Positions 34,213-46,865 of a stretch of 64,000 nucleotides of DNA are shown here, piece by piece (the stretch's first letter is position 1; the number at the start of each line of letters is the position of its first letter). The position numbers were made by a program, and so were the translations under genes. The notes beneath the pieces are model-generated. The model was not told the DNA's origin and ran no database searches. It saw nothing but the letters and a program-made list of their open reading frames with translations. The DNA lies in NCBI GenBank assembly GCA_038501625.1, contig JAZAYU010000010.1, positions 5,539,380 through 5,603,379 of the forward strand. The letters are read 5' to 3'. This DNA is from Corbicula japonica. Its lineage: Eukaryota; Mollusca; Bivalvia; Venerida; Cyrenidae.

Positions 34213-35264
34213 AACTTATGTTTAAAGGTATAAAAAGGTATAAAGATTAACTTGGATTGAATTTAATACAAAACGACATATAAATAAAAAGAGCTATGCT
34301 AATCACAAAGACGAATGATTTTACGTGAAACTTAAACAGGCGAGAATTAATCATCTTTCCCTAATTTAAAACCAAACAAAATAAACCAATTATATTAATC
34401 ACACATCTTTAATAATCTAATGGCTGCAAAACAATACAAGTAGATATTTTCTGTTGGTGTCTTCAGTGGAAACCACATGGACCTTCAGTTGAAAACTCAA
34501 ACCTAATTTAGTGACATGAGAGAAAACTATGATTCATATTTTATAAACATGATTGAGTATTTAGGGCAATACATTAAGGAATATAGGCAGACAATTAAAT
34601 GAAAAACATGTAAAGTCCAAATATATGTTGAACACTTTTTCCAAAGATATAAGTTTAATGGATGCTTGTGTTCATCATTAATTTGTTAAAAAACACACAT
34701 CTAAAAGGAAACGGTCCGATTTTAATCACCACACGGTCAACTGCAAATTAGTCACTTGTTTGCTTTGCTAACAATTTATATAGATTTAGAGCTTACGTTT
34801 CACAGAAATATTCTAACCTATATTTGCAGAGTTCTATCATTCTTATAGTATTCCAGTTACCATAAGCGTGTTGAGGGATGTTTGTAAACAAAACCTCACG
34901 TCAATACTACGACATGTCTTCGTAACAAAACGGCCTGCGGTTTGACATCGTCAGCACCCAGTGATTCCAAATACCAATGTCTATGTTAAGAATTGTAATT
35001 CATATAGATTATCGAAATTTACGAGCTGATCAAAAAGGTTAAATGATTGTAAGGAATAGCCGCGTGTAGAATAATGACCATATTATAAATGCCTAACCCC
35101 AATAACAGTCTGATCAAGATAGATACAATTGAGAATTTTCTCGTCTCCAAGAATGATTTATCTGTCTTGTTTGCTTGGGAATATAGCTTTGTCATGATTT
35201 TTTAGCAGATTTCAAGAAACCTTTTAAATAGCATAGTTGTAAAAGGCATTCTAAGAGCCGACGA
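34213..35264. other. Unassigned AT-rich stretch
   Basis: No continuation of the reverse transcriptase, no other frame or repeat recognised. Confidence 0.5.
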
Positions 35265-35350
35265 ACTTGACAAATATCAAATTATTGCAGACTCGGTTTT
35301 AATGAGCCTGTTCATGAGCAGTAATGGAAATGCATACAACTGTCCGCTCC
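35265..35350 (-). repeat. Interspersed block F, copy 5 (reverse)
   Basis: ATTGCAGACTCGGTTTTAAT, GAGCCTGTTCATGAGCAGTA and ATGGAAATGCATAC match the reverse F consensus. Confidence 0.65.
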
Positions 35351-35404
35351 GCGAAGCCCCGCTTGAGCGCTACTCAATTTTTTCACAGAAATGCTTAAAG
35401 GCCT

Positions 35405-35592
35405 TCAATTTGTTTTGCCACTGACCGATGCAAGGCGGTAACTCCAAGGTTTCTCTCTGTCGCTAATTGTTTGTGGCGTCTTATTTGAATTGACATACGT
35501 ATAACAATATGCTCGCTTTTCTTCTCTTCTATTTTTCGCTGCGTGTGGAGGCTGTGTTTTGTGAGTGTGGCGATTCCTGATATGCATATTTC
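35405..35592 (+). mobile_element. Family A, 3' tail copy
   Basis: Starts in the core hairpin (CAATTTGTTTTGCCACTGAC) and continues without gaps through the TTTGTGGCG segment, a CT-rich tract, GCTGCGTGTGGAGGCTGTGT and the terminal GATTCCTGATATGCATAT. Confidence 0.75.
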
Positions 35593-36189
35593 TCTTTTTT
35601 CAAATGCCGTAATTGATACATGTAACAACAATGATAGAATGTACGGGGCTACTTTTAACGACCGCAAAATGGCACAAACATCTCTAAAATTAGACTGGCT
35701 CCCGTCCCTATGTTCTGTTATAATATTCTTATGTCACTTACACAATAATCGTCAATACCTCCAAGAAACGTAACTCCTGCAGGTACCTTACTGATGTGCA
35801 TTTTACTTCTCTTATCTCCAAGAACATAAGATAGTTCGGCATATCAGAAAAAAATAAAATGAAATGAAATAAAAAAGAGATAATAAGTATTTCAGTGTTT
35901 TTAATAAACCATCTAGCTTTCGCCAGGCTACTCTAAAATATTAAAAACAATTTTCTGTGATCTTGTATATTCGTCTTAAATGCTACTTTTAACGTCTTAA
36001 TTAAAGCCTGGTATCAAATGCGGCTTCATTGTTTTACAAGAGAAAATTAACATCAAGATATTCCTTATAGTATTGCACCGACGCCATTATAAGATGTGCG
36101 AGAAATACGAGCCTAAGTTACCCTCGATGTGCAGTGAATATTCATATCGGTTAAGATCTCGCATAGAGCCACATTTTTATCCGTACATA

Positions 36190-36480
36190 TAACATAAAAA
36201 GCGTCTTCAATAAGAAAGAAGAAAAGTTCGTTATAACATTCGTTGGCACTCATAGATCTGATTAACTATCACTACAAACAGTATATCTGTTTAAACAATT
36301 ATAAATATGTTTAAATAGATAATAGGTGATATGCTGCCAAACAGATCAATCTTTTATTGCTCAGTTTTCCAATATAAGTGCAGTTGGGTGTTTCTCTACC
36401 ATGATACATTATTATGCAAAGTAGATAATAACAAATTATACTTTATAATTAACCATGACAAGAGCCAAAAAAGTAAAAAG
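36190..36480 (+). repeat. Duplicated block E, copy 5
   Basis: TTGGCACTCATAGATCTGAT, ACAGTATATCTGTTTA, GCTGCCAAACAGATCAATC, CCAATATAAGTGCAGTTG and TAATTAACCATGACAAGAG align with copies 3 and 4. Confidence 0.65.
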
Positions 36481-36549
36481 TAGGCCATGCAAAAATCGGT
36501 TATCCGTGTAAAAATTTCATTGACCTACGACACTGCTATTTTTAAGCTT

Positions 36550-36640
36550 TCAATTCCTATTACTACAAAGTCACCTCTTTATGGTTTTCAGTACACTTGT
36601 TTAAGATATGCAGTAAGCTACAACTTTATCAAATCTTCAT
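36550..36640 (+). repeat. Duplicated block K, copy 1
   Basis: CCTCTTTATGGTTTTCAG and a following AGATATGCAGTAAGCTACAA match 40,965-41,100 (TCTCTTTATGCGGTTTTCAG and AAATGCATGCCAAGTTACAA). Confidence 0.45.
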
Positions 36641-38499
36641 TTTGACACACAAATACATTAGTTTTTGTGCCTAGTGCCTTAAGATTTTAACCGCATTGTG
36701 AAAAGTAATTTGCAATGCATATACTTAAAATGACAATTGCAAAAGAAATACAAACGCAATAGAATTTAACAATTGTTTGTTGTTGTTGTTGTTTTTGTTG
36801 TTTTGGGGGTTGTTCATTTTATTTTATTTGTTTTCTTTTGTTTATGTTCTTTAAGATATGTGCCTTTTTTGTATAAATTTGAATTCTATTTTAAAAAGAA
36901 CACATTTAATTACTTGTTATTAAAATATTTCTTCCGAGAATAAATCCTGCGAAAAAATTGTTATACAGTTAAAAATGTTTTTGATAGTGTGTTGCCGCTA
37001 ATGTGTCGAAGCAAACAAAATTAAGAAAAACTTTAACGAAAATCATTAGTAGATTAAACGTCCTGAGGCTGAAAGTAATATCATTGATTTCTTTTATTAC
37101 TGTATCTGTAACGTGAAGAGAAATTGTCAATGACATGATATCAGTAAGAAAAACTCTCATAGCAGTTAACATTTGGTTTGGTTCTAAAGAGTTAATTAAT
37201 TATCAATTACATAAAATAAATAACATCAAGGAATAGTTCTAGTAAATGTAGAATTGTGTATAATGTCTTTAAGCAAAAACATCGTTCAGGTGCGCACAAA
37301 ATGTACTACTAATGTTGATATAAAATGAATTTGCGTTAGTAAATATCTATTCCGGAAGAGATTACTCATCAAATAAATCTGCTTTAACTTAATGTAAAAA
37401 TTAAATTATATATGTTATATTTATTTAAATACATTGTTTGATATATAAAAAAAATTACCAGAGTTTGGGAGCAGATATGCTGATTACTTCAAGATCTCCA
37501 GAATGTTTATGCAAAAGTGAAGCAAATCATAAAGTCCTAAGACCATTATTATCGGAAAAACTTTTCTGACATTATTTTTGTTAAAGTGTATAATTGGGCC
37601 CACACATCTTTCAGTTTAAATAAGTAAGATGGTCAGTTTCGGTACATTACTACTAAGCATTGGACAAAGGCATAAAACAGTGAAACGGTTTCTTTCATAT
37701 TCCTATTAGGCTATTAAAGATGTTTAGCATAACTGTACGACACTTAATGTTTATGTCTAAAGTGGCCTGTAGTTAATTCCATAAAATGTTGTATTTGAAG
37801 AAATTCACATCAACTTAATACTTCTACCTGTTTTCCTGCCGTGGCAATGTCCTTGCTTCTTCTGCCCTTTATTCATTTCAGTTTCCTTTAAGAGATTTGG
37901 TGTCAAGCACAGGAAATATACTGTGTCTCAATTGTTTTTATAACTCTTCTTCGCGCAAAAATATCATCCTAATAATATAAAGGTCCTTCAAACTAACCGA
38001 GTTTCTAAAAACTGGGTTCCAGCGCAGGAAAAAAATAATCTCAAAATCTTTGAAGACAGATGGATGCCAACAACAATAAAATACTTTCGAAAGTTGATGA
38101 AAAAAGAAATATTCGACGACGAACAAGAATGATAACTCCGGATTTACAAATGTTTTTGTCTAACAAAAACTTTACTTTCATGTAACTTATCTATAAATGA
38201 ATGTAATGTGTTCCAAATGTATAACGATTTCTTTATATTTTAGTAATAGTCAAGATGGATTTAAACAATCATTTTCCAATTTCAATATTTCTTATTTCTA
38301 TAATAATCTGTACCAATAATTGCCATGACTATTTTAGTTTTTCCTTTCTAAAATATATTTCAGATAAAACACAAAATGTTTCAAATGATTCAGATTTTAA
38401 AATGTTATACTAAAAACTTAATTAGAGTGCCTATTGATATTGTGGTTAAGATATTCTTAACGACGAATAAGGGAATGTATAAATTTGACACCGCTGACC
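36641..38499. other. Unassigned AT-rich stretch
   Basis: Contains a TTG-rich run near 36,776-36,810. Minus frames at 36,969-37,172 and 37,938-38,126 have no recognised domain. Confidence 0.45.
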
Positions 38500-38690
38500 A
38501 TGGAATACCGCATTGAAGGTTCTATGTTCATTACATTATGTATACCATCGTTTGGCATGGATTAGAATTGTACTGTTTACTGCTGTAAAAACTGAGTTCA
38601 ACCCGAGGCTGGGCGACCTGTGCAATTCCATTACTGCCCATCAAATCAAACCTGTAATATTTTCATATTTGATTCCCCTTACATCTAGTA
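38500..38690 (+). repeat. Interspersed block F, long copy 6
   Basis: One of two copies that preserve the left extension: GGAATACCGCATTGAAGGTT and CTATG, then ACTGTTTACTG, GAGTTCAACCCGAGGCTGGG, CATTACTGCCCAT and AAACCTGTAATATTTTC. It aligns along its length with the reverse copy at 62,080-62,290. Confidence 0.7.
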
Positions 38691-38874
38691 GTATTTCAAG
38701 ATTAGTCAAGTGAAACACACGCTCAAACAGATTTACATTGCTTAAAAGTCTACGTATAAACTAATCTACGACTACTCATAACATGTTTAGTGTTTTATAG
38801 TACATTTTATAGTATCTCTTTAACCAAGGAGGTCGTTAATATCAATGGTTGACAGATTAAAAAAAAACACTTTT

Positions 38875-39150
38875 AAACACACCAATAAATGTTCAGAATA
38901 TTTTCTTCTGAAACAATTTGAATTCAAAGCAACATTTTCCAACTCAATCAGACACTAATGTATTATACCACCAATAACCATTCGTTATTATCATTGAAAT
39001 CACAAATTTGTCGAGACAGAATGAAGTAGAATGTCGTCAAAAGGTTTCAGGGAACGTCACCCAGAGAAATATCAGCTTCTAAGAAATCAGACTCAGAGGC
39101 TCAGACCTCAGGTTTTCAGTTTTCTAGATGAGGAAGCAAGGCATAGCACA
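38875..39150 (+). repeat. Duplicated block P, copy 2
   Basis: Partner of 27,160-27,425, about 11.7 kb away. A 95-codon frame begins inside it (39,031-39,318), but the other copy has no equivalent frame, so I do not call a gene. Confidence 0.65.
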
Positions 39151-39715
39151 GGTTCATTTTTCGGTGCTAAGAGTTATTATGTAACCTACATACCCGTTGG
39201 AAGGCTTATGAAGTATACTATTATTCATGTTAAGATGACGCATAACAATCTCTCATCTGACAGATGGGGCCACGAAATAAATGATACAGATTATAATTTG
39301 TCATTAACCGATACTTGAAGCAAATGTATTTAAAGAATCACAATTAAAACATATGTATGTAAAACACTCGCATGGTTTAAGAACTTTTTGATGCGTGCGC
39401 TTTATATTACTTTTGAGTTTATTTACTTTTTATTGGCTGGCCTATTTAAAAAATTCATATTAAATAAACGTTTGCACAACGTAAGCTTTGGCTCGCGCAT
39501 ACAAAAGTTATTTTGATTCCAAAAAAGACTTAAAGGCAATTCAAAACAGAGGCGATTACGTCCAAAATAAAGTAAAATAAAGCAAACACAAGTAGACATA
39601 TTGTGTTAACAAACATTTAATCTGTTCGCAGGAAATTGCATTTGTGCATTTATATTTATTATTTAACTAAAAATTTCTCTTTAAAAACAGCGGAAAACAT
39701 AATCTATGAAAAAAA

Positions 39716-39934
39716 GTGAAATATGCATATCAGGAATGGCCACATCCAGCAGACACAGCCTCCCCACAAAGCCAAAAGGTAGAGAGGAAATTAGAGCATG
39801 GTTTTAGAATAATCAGTTTCAAAATGGACTCCACTAACAATTAACGAAAGTGGAAACCCGAGGGGTTACCGCCTTGGAACGGTCAGTGGAAAATTATTTG
39901 CCACTGGGGGTTTAAACCAGGTTCTAGGGTGCAC
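39716..39934 (-). mobile_element. Family A, truncated copy
   Basis: Intact tail (GTGAAATATGCATATCAGG, CCTCCCCACAAAGCC, TAGAGAGGAA) and most of the core (CCCGAGGGGTTACCGCCTTG, GGTTTAAACCAGGTTCTAGG), ending abruptly at GGTGCAC. Close to the consensus and so probably young. Confidence 0.8.
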
Positions 39935-40603
39935 AAAAGAGAGTTCGAAAACAGTTTACAGAAAAGAAAATTAAGTTAATAATTTGATTTCATTTTCTGA
40001 GAAGTTGATCATATTAAATAACAAATATATATTTTCAGGTATCAGTTGTGCGTACATTGGTCTCAAAGATTGCAACTTACAGACAAGCATGTATTTGAAT
40101 AATACAAGGTGTCTTATAATTTGTCTTCGAGCACGCTAAACATGCTACATTGGTAGACCTGCGTTTTGCAAACAAATACCGGTAGGTAGTAAGCATCTTT
40201 CTTTTAAAAAAAATGTATATAGCGCACCAATGATGGCCTTGTTTAAGAACATTCTTCATTTTTTCAGTTTGAGGAGCATTTATTGGTTACATAATAAGCG
40301 TTTAAACAAATTTACGGTGATTAGTTCAAATCATTAGGAAGAAGCTAAAGCTATTTTACTTTAGAAAAAATAATTGTATTGTATTTTCTAGCAACCATTT
40401 ATCATAATAAACTCCTACATATTTGCTTATGTTCTTTAAAGCTTGGGGCGAAAGGAAACATCAATATCACGATAAGATAAAAATTTCAATAAGAGAAAAA
40501 TATAAGTGTTTATAATGACATGAAAACTTGAAAGATTCAGTATAAAACTAAAATAGACTGATTTGGATATCTCCAAAACGGTGTATTTTATAAAAACAAA
40601 ACA

Positions 40604-40760
40604 ACGAAATATTATCAGGAATTGTCACAACCAGAAAAACAGCTTTCCAACGCAGCCAAAAAGTAGAGAGGGAAAGAGAGCATGGGTTAATTAGAGCATC
40701 AATTTCAAATAAGACACTACCGTCAACGATAAAGAAAACTATTGGGGTTATCGCCTTTAA
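40604..40760 (-). mobile_element. Family A, older tail copy
   Basis: GAAATATTATCAGGAATTG, CAACGCAGCCAAAAAGTAG, GAGGGAAAGAGAGCATGG and TTGGGGTTATCGCC follow the tail order with many substitutions. It lies under 700 bp from the copy at 39,716 in the same orientation. Confidence 0.7.
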
Positions 40761-40964
40761 ATAAACTCCTCATAACGAATTCATTTTATACTGTTTCAGT
40801 CAGACGCTTGTTAGATAAGCAACTTAATTTGTTCATAAAGATGTTTTATTGTCTCAAAACCCGCCTGATATCAAACAAATATATAACTTAAATTTGGCTT
40901 AACTTATTCCTTTTAACTACCGGTATTTAAATCAGTAGCTGCTAGACCAGATATTATTTGTTCA

Positions 40965-41100
40965 CAGTTAACTCCCATCGCTTTCTCTTTATGCGGTTTT
41001 CAGAAAGAGGTCACTAAACCAACCTTTCTTGACGATTTCAGTATCTAATAAATGCATGCCAAGTTACAATGCTGATGCATATTCTTTTATCTTAGTCATT
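40965..41100 (+). repeat. Duplicated block K, copy 2
   Basis: Partner of 36,550-36,640; the match is weak outside the TCTCTTTATGCGGTTTTCAG core. Confidence 0.4.
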
Positions 41101-41145
41101 GGTGCGCTTTCCTCAGAGAATGTTAAAACCCAGGAAAACATTATG

Positions 41146-41146
<1 letters not shown>

Positions 41147-41187
<41 letters not shown>

Positions 41188-41203
41188 CATCATCATCATC
41201 ATT
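41147..41203 (+). repeat. ATT/ATC microsatellite
   Basis: A (TTA)n run that changes to (TCA)n at its right end. It produces spurious poly-Tyr/His and poly-Ile frames. Confidence 0.95.
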
Positions 41204-43372
41204 TATTTTTCAATATTTTGTCGAGAGTGTCGTTTGTGCTTAAAGTCTAAAGATAACAATTGTTTATGCGTAAGATCCTAATTTTACAGCAAATTCAGTA
41301 GATTCATAGATTAATTAAAGCAACTAATGAGTACGACTAAATATTAGTTTAACATGTAGGTTTGGTACTGATTGTAATTAACAAATCATCCAAAAATAGT
41401 CATGAAAAAAGATAATGACTTTGATGTGTGAAGGTTAAAATTAAAAAAAAATTACATTTAGCTTGTGTAACCCTGTTAAGATTGTTTGTGTATCATGGTA
41501 AAATAATAATATAATCAATCTTTCAACTGCAATGACATCTGTGCCATTTGGCCCTTAAATAGATAAATTTGTGTAATAAAATAAAATTTGTTTCTTAATA
41601 CCCTCTAAACCTTACGTTTTCGGCTTCCTAATGCACAGATCCTCTTATGTGTAGTTTTAGTAGTATTTCTTCTCAGAGCAGTAAACATTACTTTTACTGT
41701 AAAGTACTTTGTATCTTCGTGTCGTGTTCGTTTAATTATGTCCTTCAAGGAGAAGACATTTAAATTCGTTTACATTAGTTAATGTTTTATAAACTCGGTC
41801 GTGATTTTATGTCTTGAACTTCTCTGCACTGATATTTTTCTCGAGAATCAGTCACTGACCTACCATTTCACGGAAAATGGATGTAGCTTTCTTGAGTTTA
41901 AGCATTCATGGGAATATCAGCTTTCAAAATGACTTTTTAAAACATTAAGTTAGCGAACACGTTCAGAAGCTAATAAAACTGAACACGAAACATACGTGGA
42001 TATACATGTTATTGAAAGGCGAAAGGGATCTAAAAGTTACACTGTCTTATAATTTAAAACAAACTTCACCCAAAGTCATTTAAGGTGGCTTTTCCAAGCT
42101 CAGCTAAGGTTGATTGAACGAATGAAGAGTGGATTGACTGGTTGGAATCATTCGAAAAGACAACATGTATACAAAACAATAAATTTAGATATCCGTCAAA
42201 ACTTCCTTTTACAAATATTTTTCTTGATATATATATATATATATATGTACCTACTGAGGGTAATCACTTAGCATTTTTTCTCACTGATCTTTTGTGAGAC
42301 AGGTATTATATCAATAATAATTAGAATGTGTATCATATAAGCTTTGACTAGTTAGGCCACGAAATGTATATTTAGTGGAGTCAATCTGCCTTAGAAGTAT
42401 ACTATTGTAATACACCAATACACCATTATTTTGATAATACGAGTAAATGTACGAGGGGATAGCCAAAAGTTTGTGGACATTTTTTTTCATTCTTTGAGAT
42501 ATTGTATTGAAATTTTAACACAATGTAGCTTGGCATCTTTGACATATTTGACATTAGATAACAAAAAGTATTTTTAAATAAGAGTGAACTATATTGAAAC
42601 AATCTTAACTATGGTAACGTCATGTCGCCGATACCTACGTATTGGAAATAAAACAATTTCAGTACATGTTTAAAATAGTCCTTAAACCGTCGTATTAATA
42701 AAAGACACAAATAAAAAAAATCACAAAAAAACGTTGTTTAAGTATTTTGAAAGGTCGATATTCAAACATTTGGCAACAAATAATTTTTCAGCTAAATCAC
42801 AACCAGTTTACTGGTTATTTCATAACAGTTTTAACTAAGCTATACTTTGTGATATTTCTTTAAAGTGTTGAAAATTCAACATATAGTTTTTTAAATAAAA
42901 TTACTTAGGAAAGCTAAATTGCGTTTAATCCGATAAAAAAGGAACCCAAAAGCACTGACTCTAGTTTTTAAGAAGAAAAAAACTACACGCACACAATCAA
43001 AATTAACATCCTCAGTATAACGTAGACTGTATTTTTCAATACATTTAGTTTCCTGTAAACAGCAATCCAGTTAAGCACAGGAAATATTTTTATAACAGCG
43101 GTAGTTATTTAAGAACTCTTCCTCACAAATACTCAAAATAACCTAAAAGTAAATAACGATATTTTAAGAATGTGTCACGTAGCAGAATACAAAAAACAGA
43201 AATGTCAAAAATAGGTATTTCGAAAAAATTGTTTCATATCTCCTATAATTATTAACTGATGTACACGAACATTGCGGCAACTTTCGTTACGGGCTAAAAA
43301 TTGCCGAATGCATGGATTTGCGTAATACGTTTATTGTGTTTTATTTTAGTGTCCTATAATACTGACGTCGTA
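41204..43372. other. Unassigned AT-rich stretch
   Basis: Apart from a (TA)n run at 42,226-42,247 I see no feature and no frame above 60 codons. Confidence 0.5.
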
Positions 43373-43456
43373 GGCAGTAAACAACTCACAAACTAATTTT
43401 AATGACAATTAAAAGGCAGTAAACAACTTACGAACTAATTTTCATGACAATTGAAA
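43373..43456 (+). repeat. Tandem duplication, 2 x 42 bp
   Basis: GGCAGTAAACAACT(C/T)AC and the following CTAATTTT(A/C)ATGACAATT recur at 43,373 and 43,415 with a few substitutions. Confidence 0.9.
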
Positions 43457-43510
43457 GGAACAATAGTTTTACATGATGCAGTTCATAACAGCTAGAATGA
43501 CGTAGCAGTT

Positions 43511-44035
43511 GGTAGATGCCGTTCCATTCTGAAAAATGTCAGTTCACATGTGCACCAACGACAGATTTCGTAAACAACACTCGTACAAGCTACATGGTCA
43601 CACACTTGAAGCGGTAGACAGTGCTAATTGGGGGTCAACATCAAGACCTAAGCTGGAAGGAACATGTTGATAACACAGCAGCAAAAGCCTCCAAGACCCT
43701 GGGAGTCCTCAGAAGAAACCTCTAAAGCTGCACACAGAGCACCAGACAACGCACTTACTCCACCCCGGTCCTCCCAATTCTCCACTACGCAGCAGCAGCT
43801 TGGGACCCCTACTGCGCTTCTGACATCAGCCATCAAGAAAAAGTCTAGAGAAGAGGTGCCCGTTATGTCACCAACAACCACTGGCACAGAACCCCTGGAT
43901 GTGTCTCCACAACTCATTCTACCCCCCACGCACAGGACGAGAGTGAAACAACCTGCTCTCAACAGTCACTGATATCACCTCCCTGGAGAGTTTCAAGACT
44001 GCCATGAGTCTGCACATTGCACCCGCCTTTTGTCC
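43511..44035 (+). pseudogene. LINE reverse transcriptase C-terminal fragment
   Basis: Spread over all three frames are recognisable pieces of the C-terminal part of a non-LTR (Jockey/CR1-like) ORF2: PFHSEKC, YKLHGHTLEAVDSA, LGVNI, then SWKEHVDNTAAKASKTLGVL and RRNL, a COIL-like YSTPVLPILHYAAAAWDPYC, EKVQRRGARYVTNN, RTPGCV and VTDITSLESFKTAMSLH. At least two frameshifts and a stop after RRNL break it. About 60-80 residues are missing between RTPGCV and the terminal VTDITSLESF segment. The tract is clearly richer in G+C than its flanks, so it is a later insertion that has not drifted to local composition. Confidence 0.85.
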
Positions 44036-44689
44036 AACCTACTAGTACCAGCACCATGTACATAACTTTAAAATATTCAAAATGTTAACCAATATTTTAA
44101 CACTGGAGAAGTGATGACTGTTTCATCCCCTCATGGCATGGTTTCTAGTCAAACTTTTATGCTTTGGGTTTGAAAGAGCAATTTTACCGATCATGGTATA
44201 TTTCGCTTTCTACATTTCATGCAAAATGCAAAAAAATATGATGCACATTTTCACGTTTTCTTCTTACTTAAGTTAAACACTTTTACTTTGTTGTAAACTT
44301 GAATTATTATCTGAGGCTTGTTTAAACTATTTTAAAGCGATCGTCTAATTTCCCGTTCCATTACCTTGGCTTTGGATGAATTGCTAAAACAGTGCATTTC
44401 AACTTCCATATCCTAATTTGAATACGAGTATCTGTATACAACTTTATAACCTAATATCCTATCATTACCAAATCCATCTGTTAATAAATATCAGATAACT
44501 TTAAACATAATTGATTTTTTTTTCAATTAAGGATATCAGTTTTACGCCTTTGTGTTTATTATCAGTTCGAAATTAAGTGTTTAAGCTTTTATATCGACGG
44601 CTAGGGTATTAATAAAAGCAACATTTTACTAGCAAACGGATCATTATTAATTGGCCCAATTATAGGACATATATAAACGAGAACACAAC
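44036..44689. other. Unassigned AT-rich stretch
   Basis: Possible weak E-like remnant near 44,440-44,500 (CCATCTGTTAATAAATATCA); otherwise nothing recognised. Confidence 0.4.
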
Positions 44690-44870
44690 AACAATTCAAG
44701 CAACAATGTAAACAGAGTGACCATAAAATCTACAGATAATGAAAACAATTATTTGGGTAAACGCTGTACTTCATTTTACAATTCTTCTATCAATAGAGCA
44801 CTTTTTTCTTGGCAATTATGTTTTTATTTGTTCTCGGCCTTATGTAAACATGCTACTTTACTAGAATGTT
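44690..44870 (+). repeat. Duplicated block Q, copy 1
   Basis: GACCATAAAATCTACAGATA, CAATTCTTC and CTTGGCAATTATGTTTTTAT match 46,690-46,865 in order. A 72-codon frame crosses it but the partner has stops. Confidence 0.55.
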
Positions 44871-46404
44871 TCCCTCGAGATTTACGTGGAATTAATTTCG
44901 TCTTGTACATTGACCGGTACATTTCGTGTCAATAGTTCTTTTTTATTGGATGTTGATATTTACGATTAGGGTTTTATTCTTTTTATATGGAATTGTCACC
45001 AGAGGTGAGCTTTTGATATTAAACTCATAAGTAATCTTATGATAATAATTTTTGTATGTTATATTGTATGATGTTATCAATAGTATGTTTAATGTTTAAA
45101 TATTCTCATTAAAATGAGTAAACAAAAGCACATTATACATAAATTAGTACAAATTAATTAAAATATGAATCTGTTACGTTTAGTTCTTTAAATAAGATAA
45201 TTTGCCCTTTAACAAATTATTAATTGCAATATAAAATTAAAAAAAAAAACAACAAAACAATTGATTATAATACATGTTTTATGAACATCTATGAGCACTT
45301 ATTATATTGCCACCAATCAAAAAATACAAGCGTCAATTTAAGCAAAGTTTTATGGTTCATGAGTATAAGAAAACACCTATGGGCATAGTAAAGATTTAAA
45401 ACCCAAATAATGACAAAAGAGCGTTTCATCTCTTTCGATCGGCCGGCAGATAGTGTAGAGTGTATTATGAAATTCCAGTCAAATAGATCAATTCTTCAAC
45501 CGATGCAATTAATTTCAGCTAAACAGTACAGTCATGTGAATTATACATGTACCCAATATTTCTAACATTATACAGGTTTGTTTGTTTGTTAAGATATCTC
45601 TCGGTCTTTACCGTAAGCATTTAACAGCAACATTGTAAAGATCTGGGGATATTATACTCTAAATTTCACTTTTTTTATCTGAATCAATTGTATTAATCGT
45701 GTTATCTTAATGTGGTTCTTATGATAATGAGAATCTCATCACTGATTTTTATAACCTGGAGGAAACTAGCATGTGTCTGGTTAAAAAACATAGCTGTTTA
45801 CTAATTCATAGACTGGTTTAAATTGTAGCATTATTTACAAGACCCGTAATTGCTTAATTTTAAAGATTTTTTGTTATCTTGTTTAAAATGTTTAAGTTAT
45901 CAACTTTCAATATAAAAATGTATTGCTGTCGAGTATTGTTCTGACTTAATGGTTTAATCGGTTTTGCATATACCTTTCTATATCTTTATACATTATCTTC
46001 CATGCAAGATATAAAAATATCAAGCATCATATGATCATCTGCCAGCTTTTTAATAAACCTTGTTTGGTAATCTTTTTATAGCTCTAATGGATGATCTATG
46101 TAAGAATTATATTCTTTATACGTATCACGTGATTTAATTTTTGCAACTTTCCATTTGGGTACATCAATTATCCTGACCTTTGTAATCTTCTGTTGTTTTA
46201 TGGATCTTTCGATTTATGTATTTCCTGGCCATATTGAACTATTAAACAGGTATATGTTCTTCTCCCTAATGATACGATCTTCCATCTAAGTTAAGATACT
46301 TAGTTTTCTACACAAGGAGAATGTATGTCTAATTTATTCTTCAAGCATTAGCCAAATGTTCTACTGACATGGGAAATAGTGAACCTTACTTATCATATAA
46401 AAGT
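44871..46404. other. Unassigned AT-rich stretch
   Basis: No gene, RNA or tandem repeat recognised, and no frame over 60 codons lies within it. Confidence 0.5.
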
Positions 46405-46500
46405 CGATTATCCTAAAGAGGAGAGAACGCGATTGCGCATATTTCGTGATGCTTGTTTGATTTGCTTCCCTTGTGACAATAATGTCAATGTGTTTTCCGT
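46405..46500 (+). repeat. Duplicated block R, copy 1
   Basis: AAAGAGGAGAGAACGCGATT and TTGCTTCCCTTGTGACAA match 47,715-47,815 (GAAGAGGAGGTAACTCGATT and TTGCTTCCCTTGTATAAG). Confidence 0.55.
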
Positions 46501-46689
46501 ATTGCTCTATTTCTTAATTTTAATCAATGAGCTCTTTTACTTACATCTTCATGACTTTCACTTAAGAGAATAATAAAATTATAAATAAAAAGCGTTTTTT
46601 TTCAGTACACGGAGGGAAATCGATTACCAATTTACCTTGATCACAATTACTTGACATGTGAAACTGTTATCACAACAACACATTCATTT

Positions 46690-46865
46690 ATTGTTTAAGT
46701 AGGGCAACCATAAAACATTGTAAAATACACAGATAATATAAAAGTCCGTTAGGGAATATTTGTTCTTGATCCCACAAATTCTTCAAAACGACAAAGTAAA
46801 CTTGTTATTGGCTATTATGTTTTATATTTGTTGATAAGCTGCTTGATCAGAATACTGATAATTAA
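46690..46865 (+). repeat. Duplicated block Q, copy 2
   Basis: Partner of 44,690-44,870, about 2 kb away; GCAACCATAAAAC, CACAGATAATATAAAAG and TTGGCTATTATGTTTTATAT are the clearest anchors. Confidence 0.55.

Noticed and set aside
39031..39318. 95-codon plus frame with charged residues
   Set aside because: The homologous block at 27,160-27,425 has no such frame, so coding conservation is not supported.
41029..41281. Frames with poly-Tyr/His and poly-Ile runs
   Set aside because: Translations of an ATT/ATC microsatellite.
43648..43972. Overlapping 102- and 104-codon frames on both strands
   Set aside because: Wrong frames of the GC-rich LINE fragment; the real homology is spread over other frames with frameshifts.
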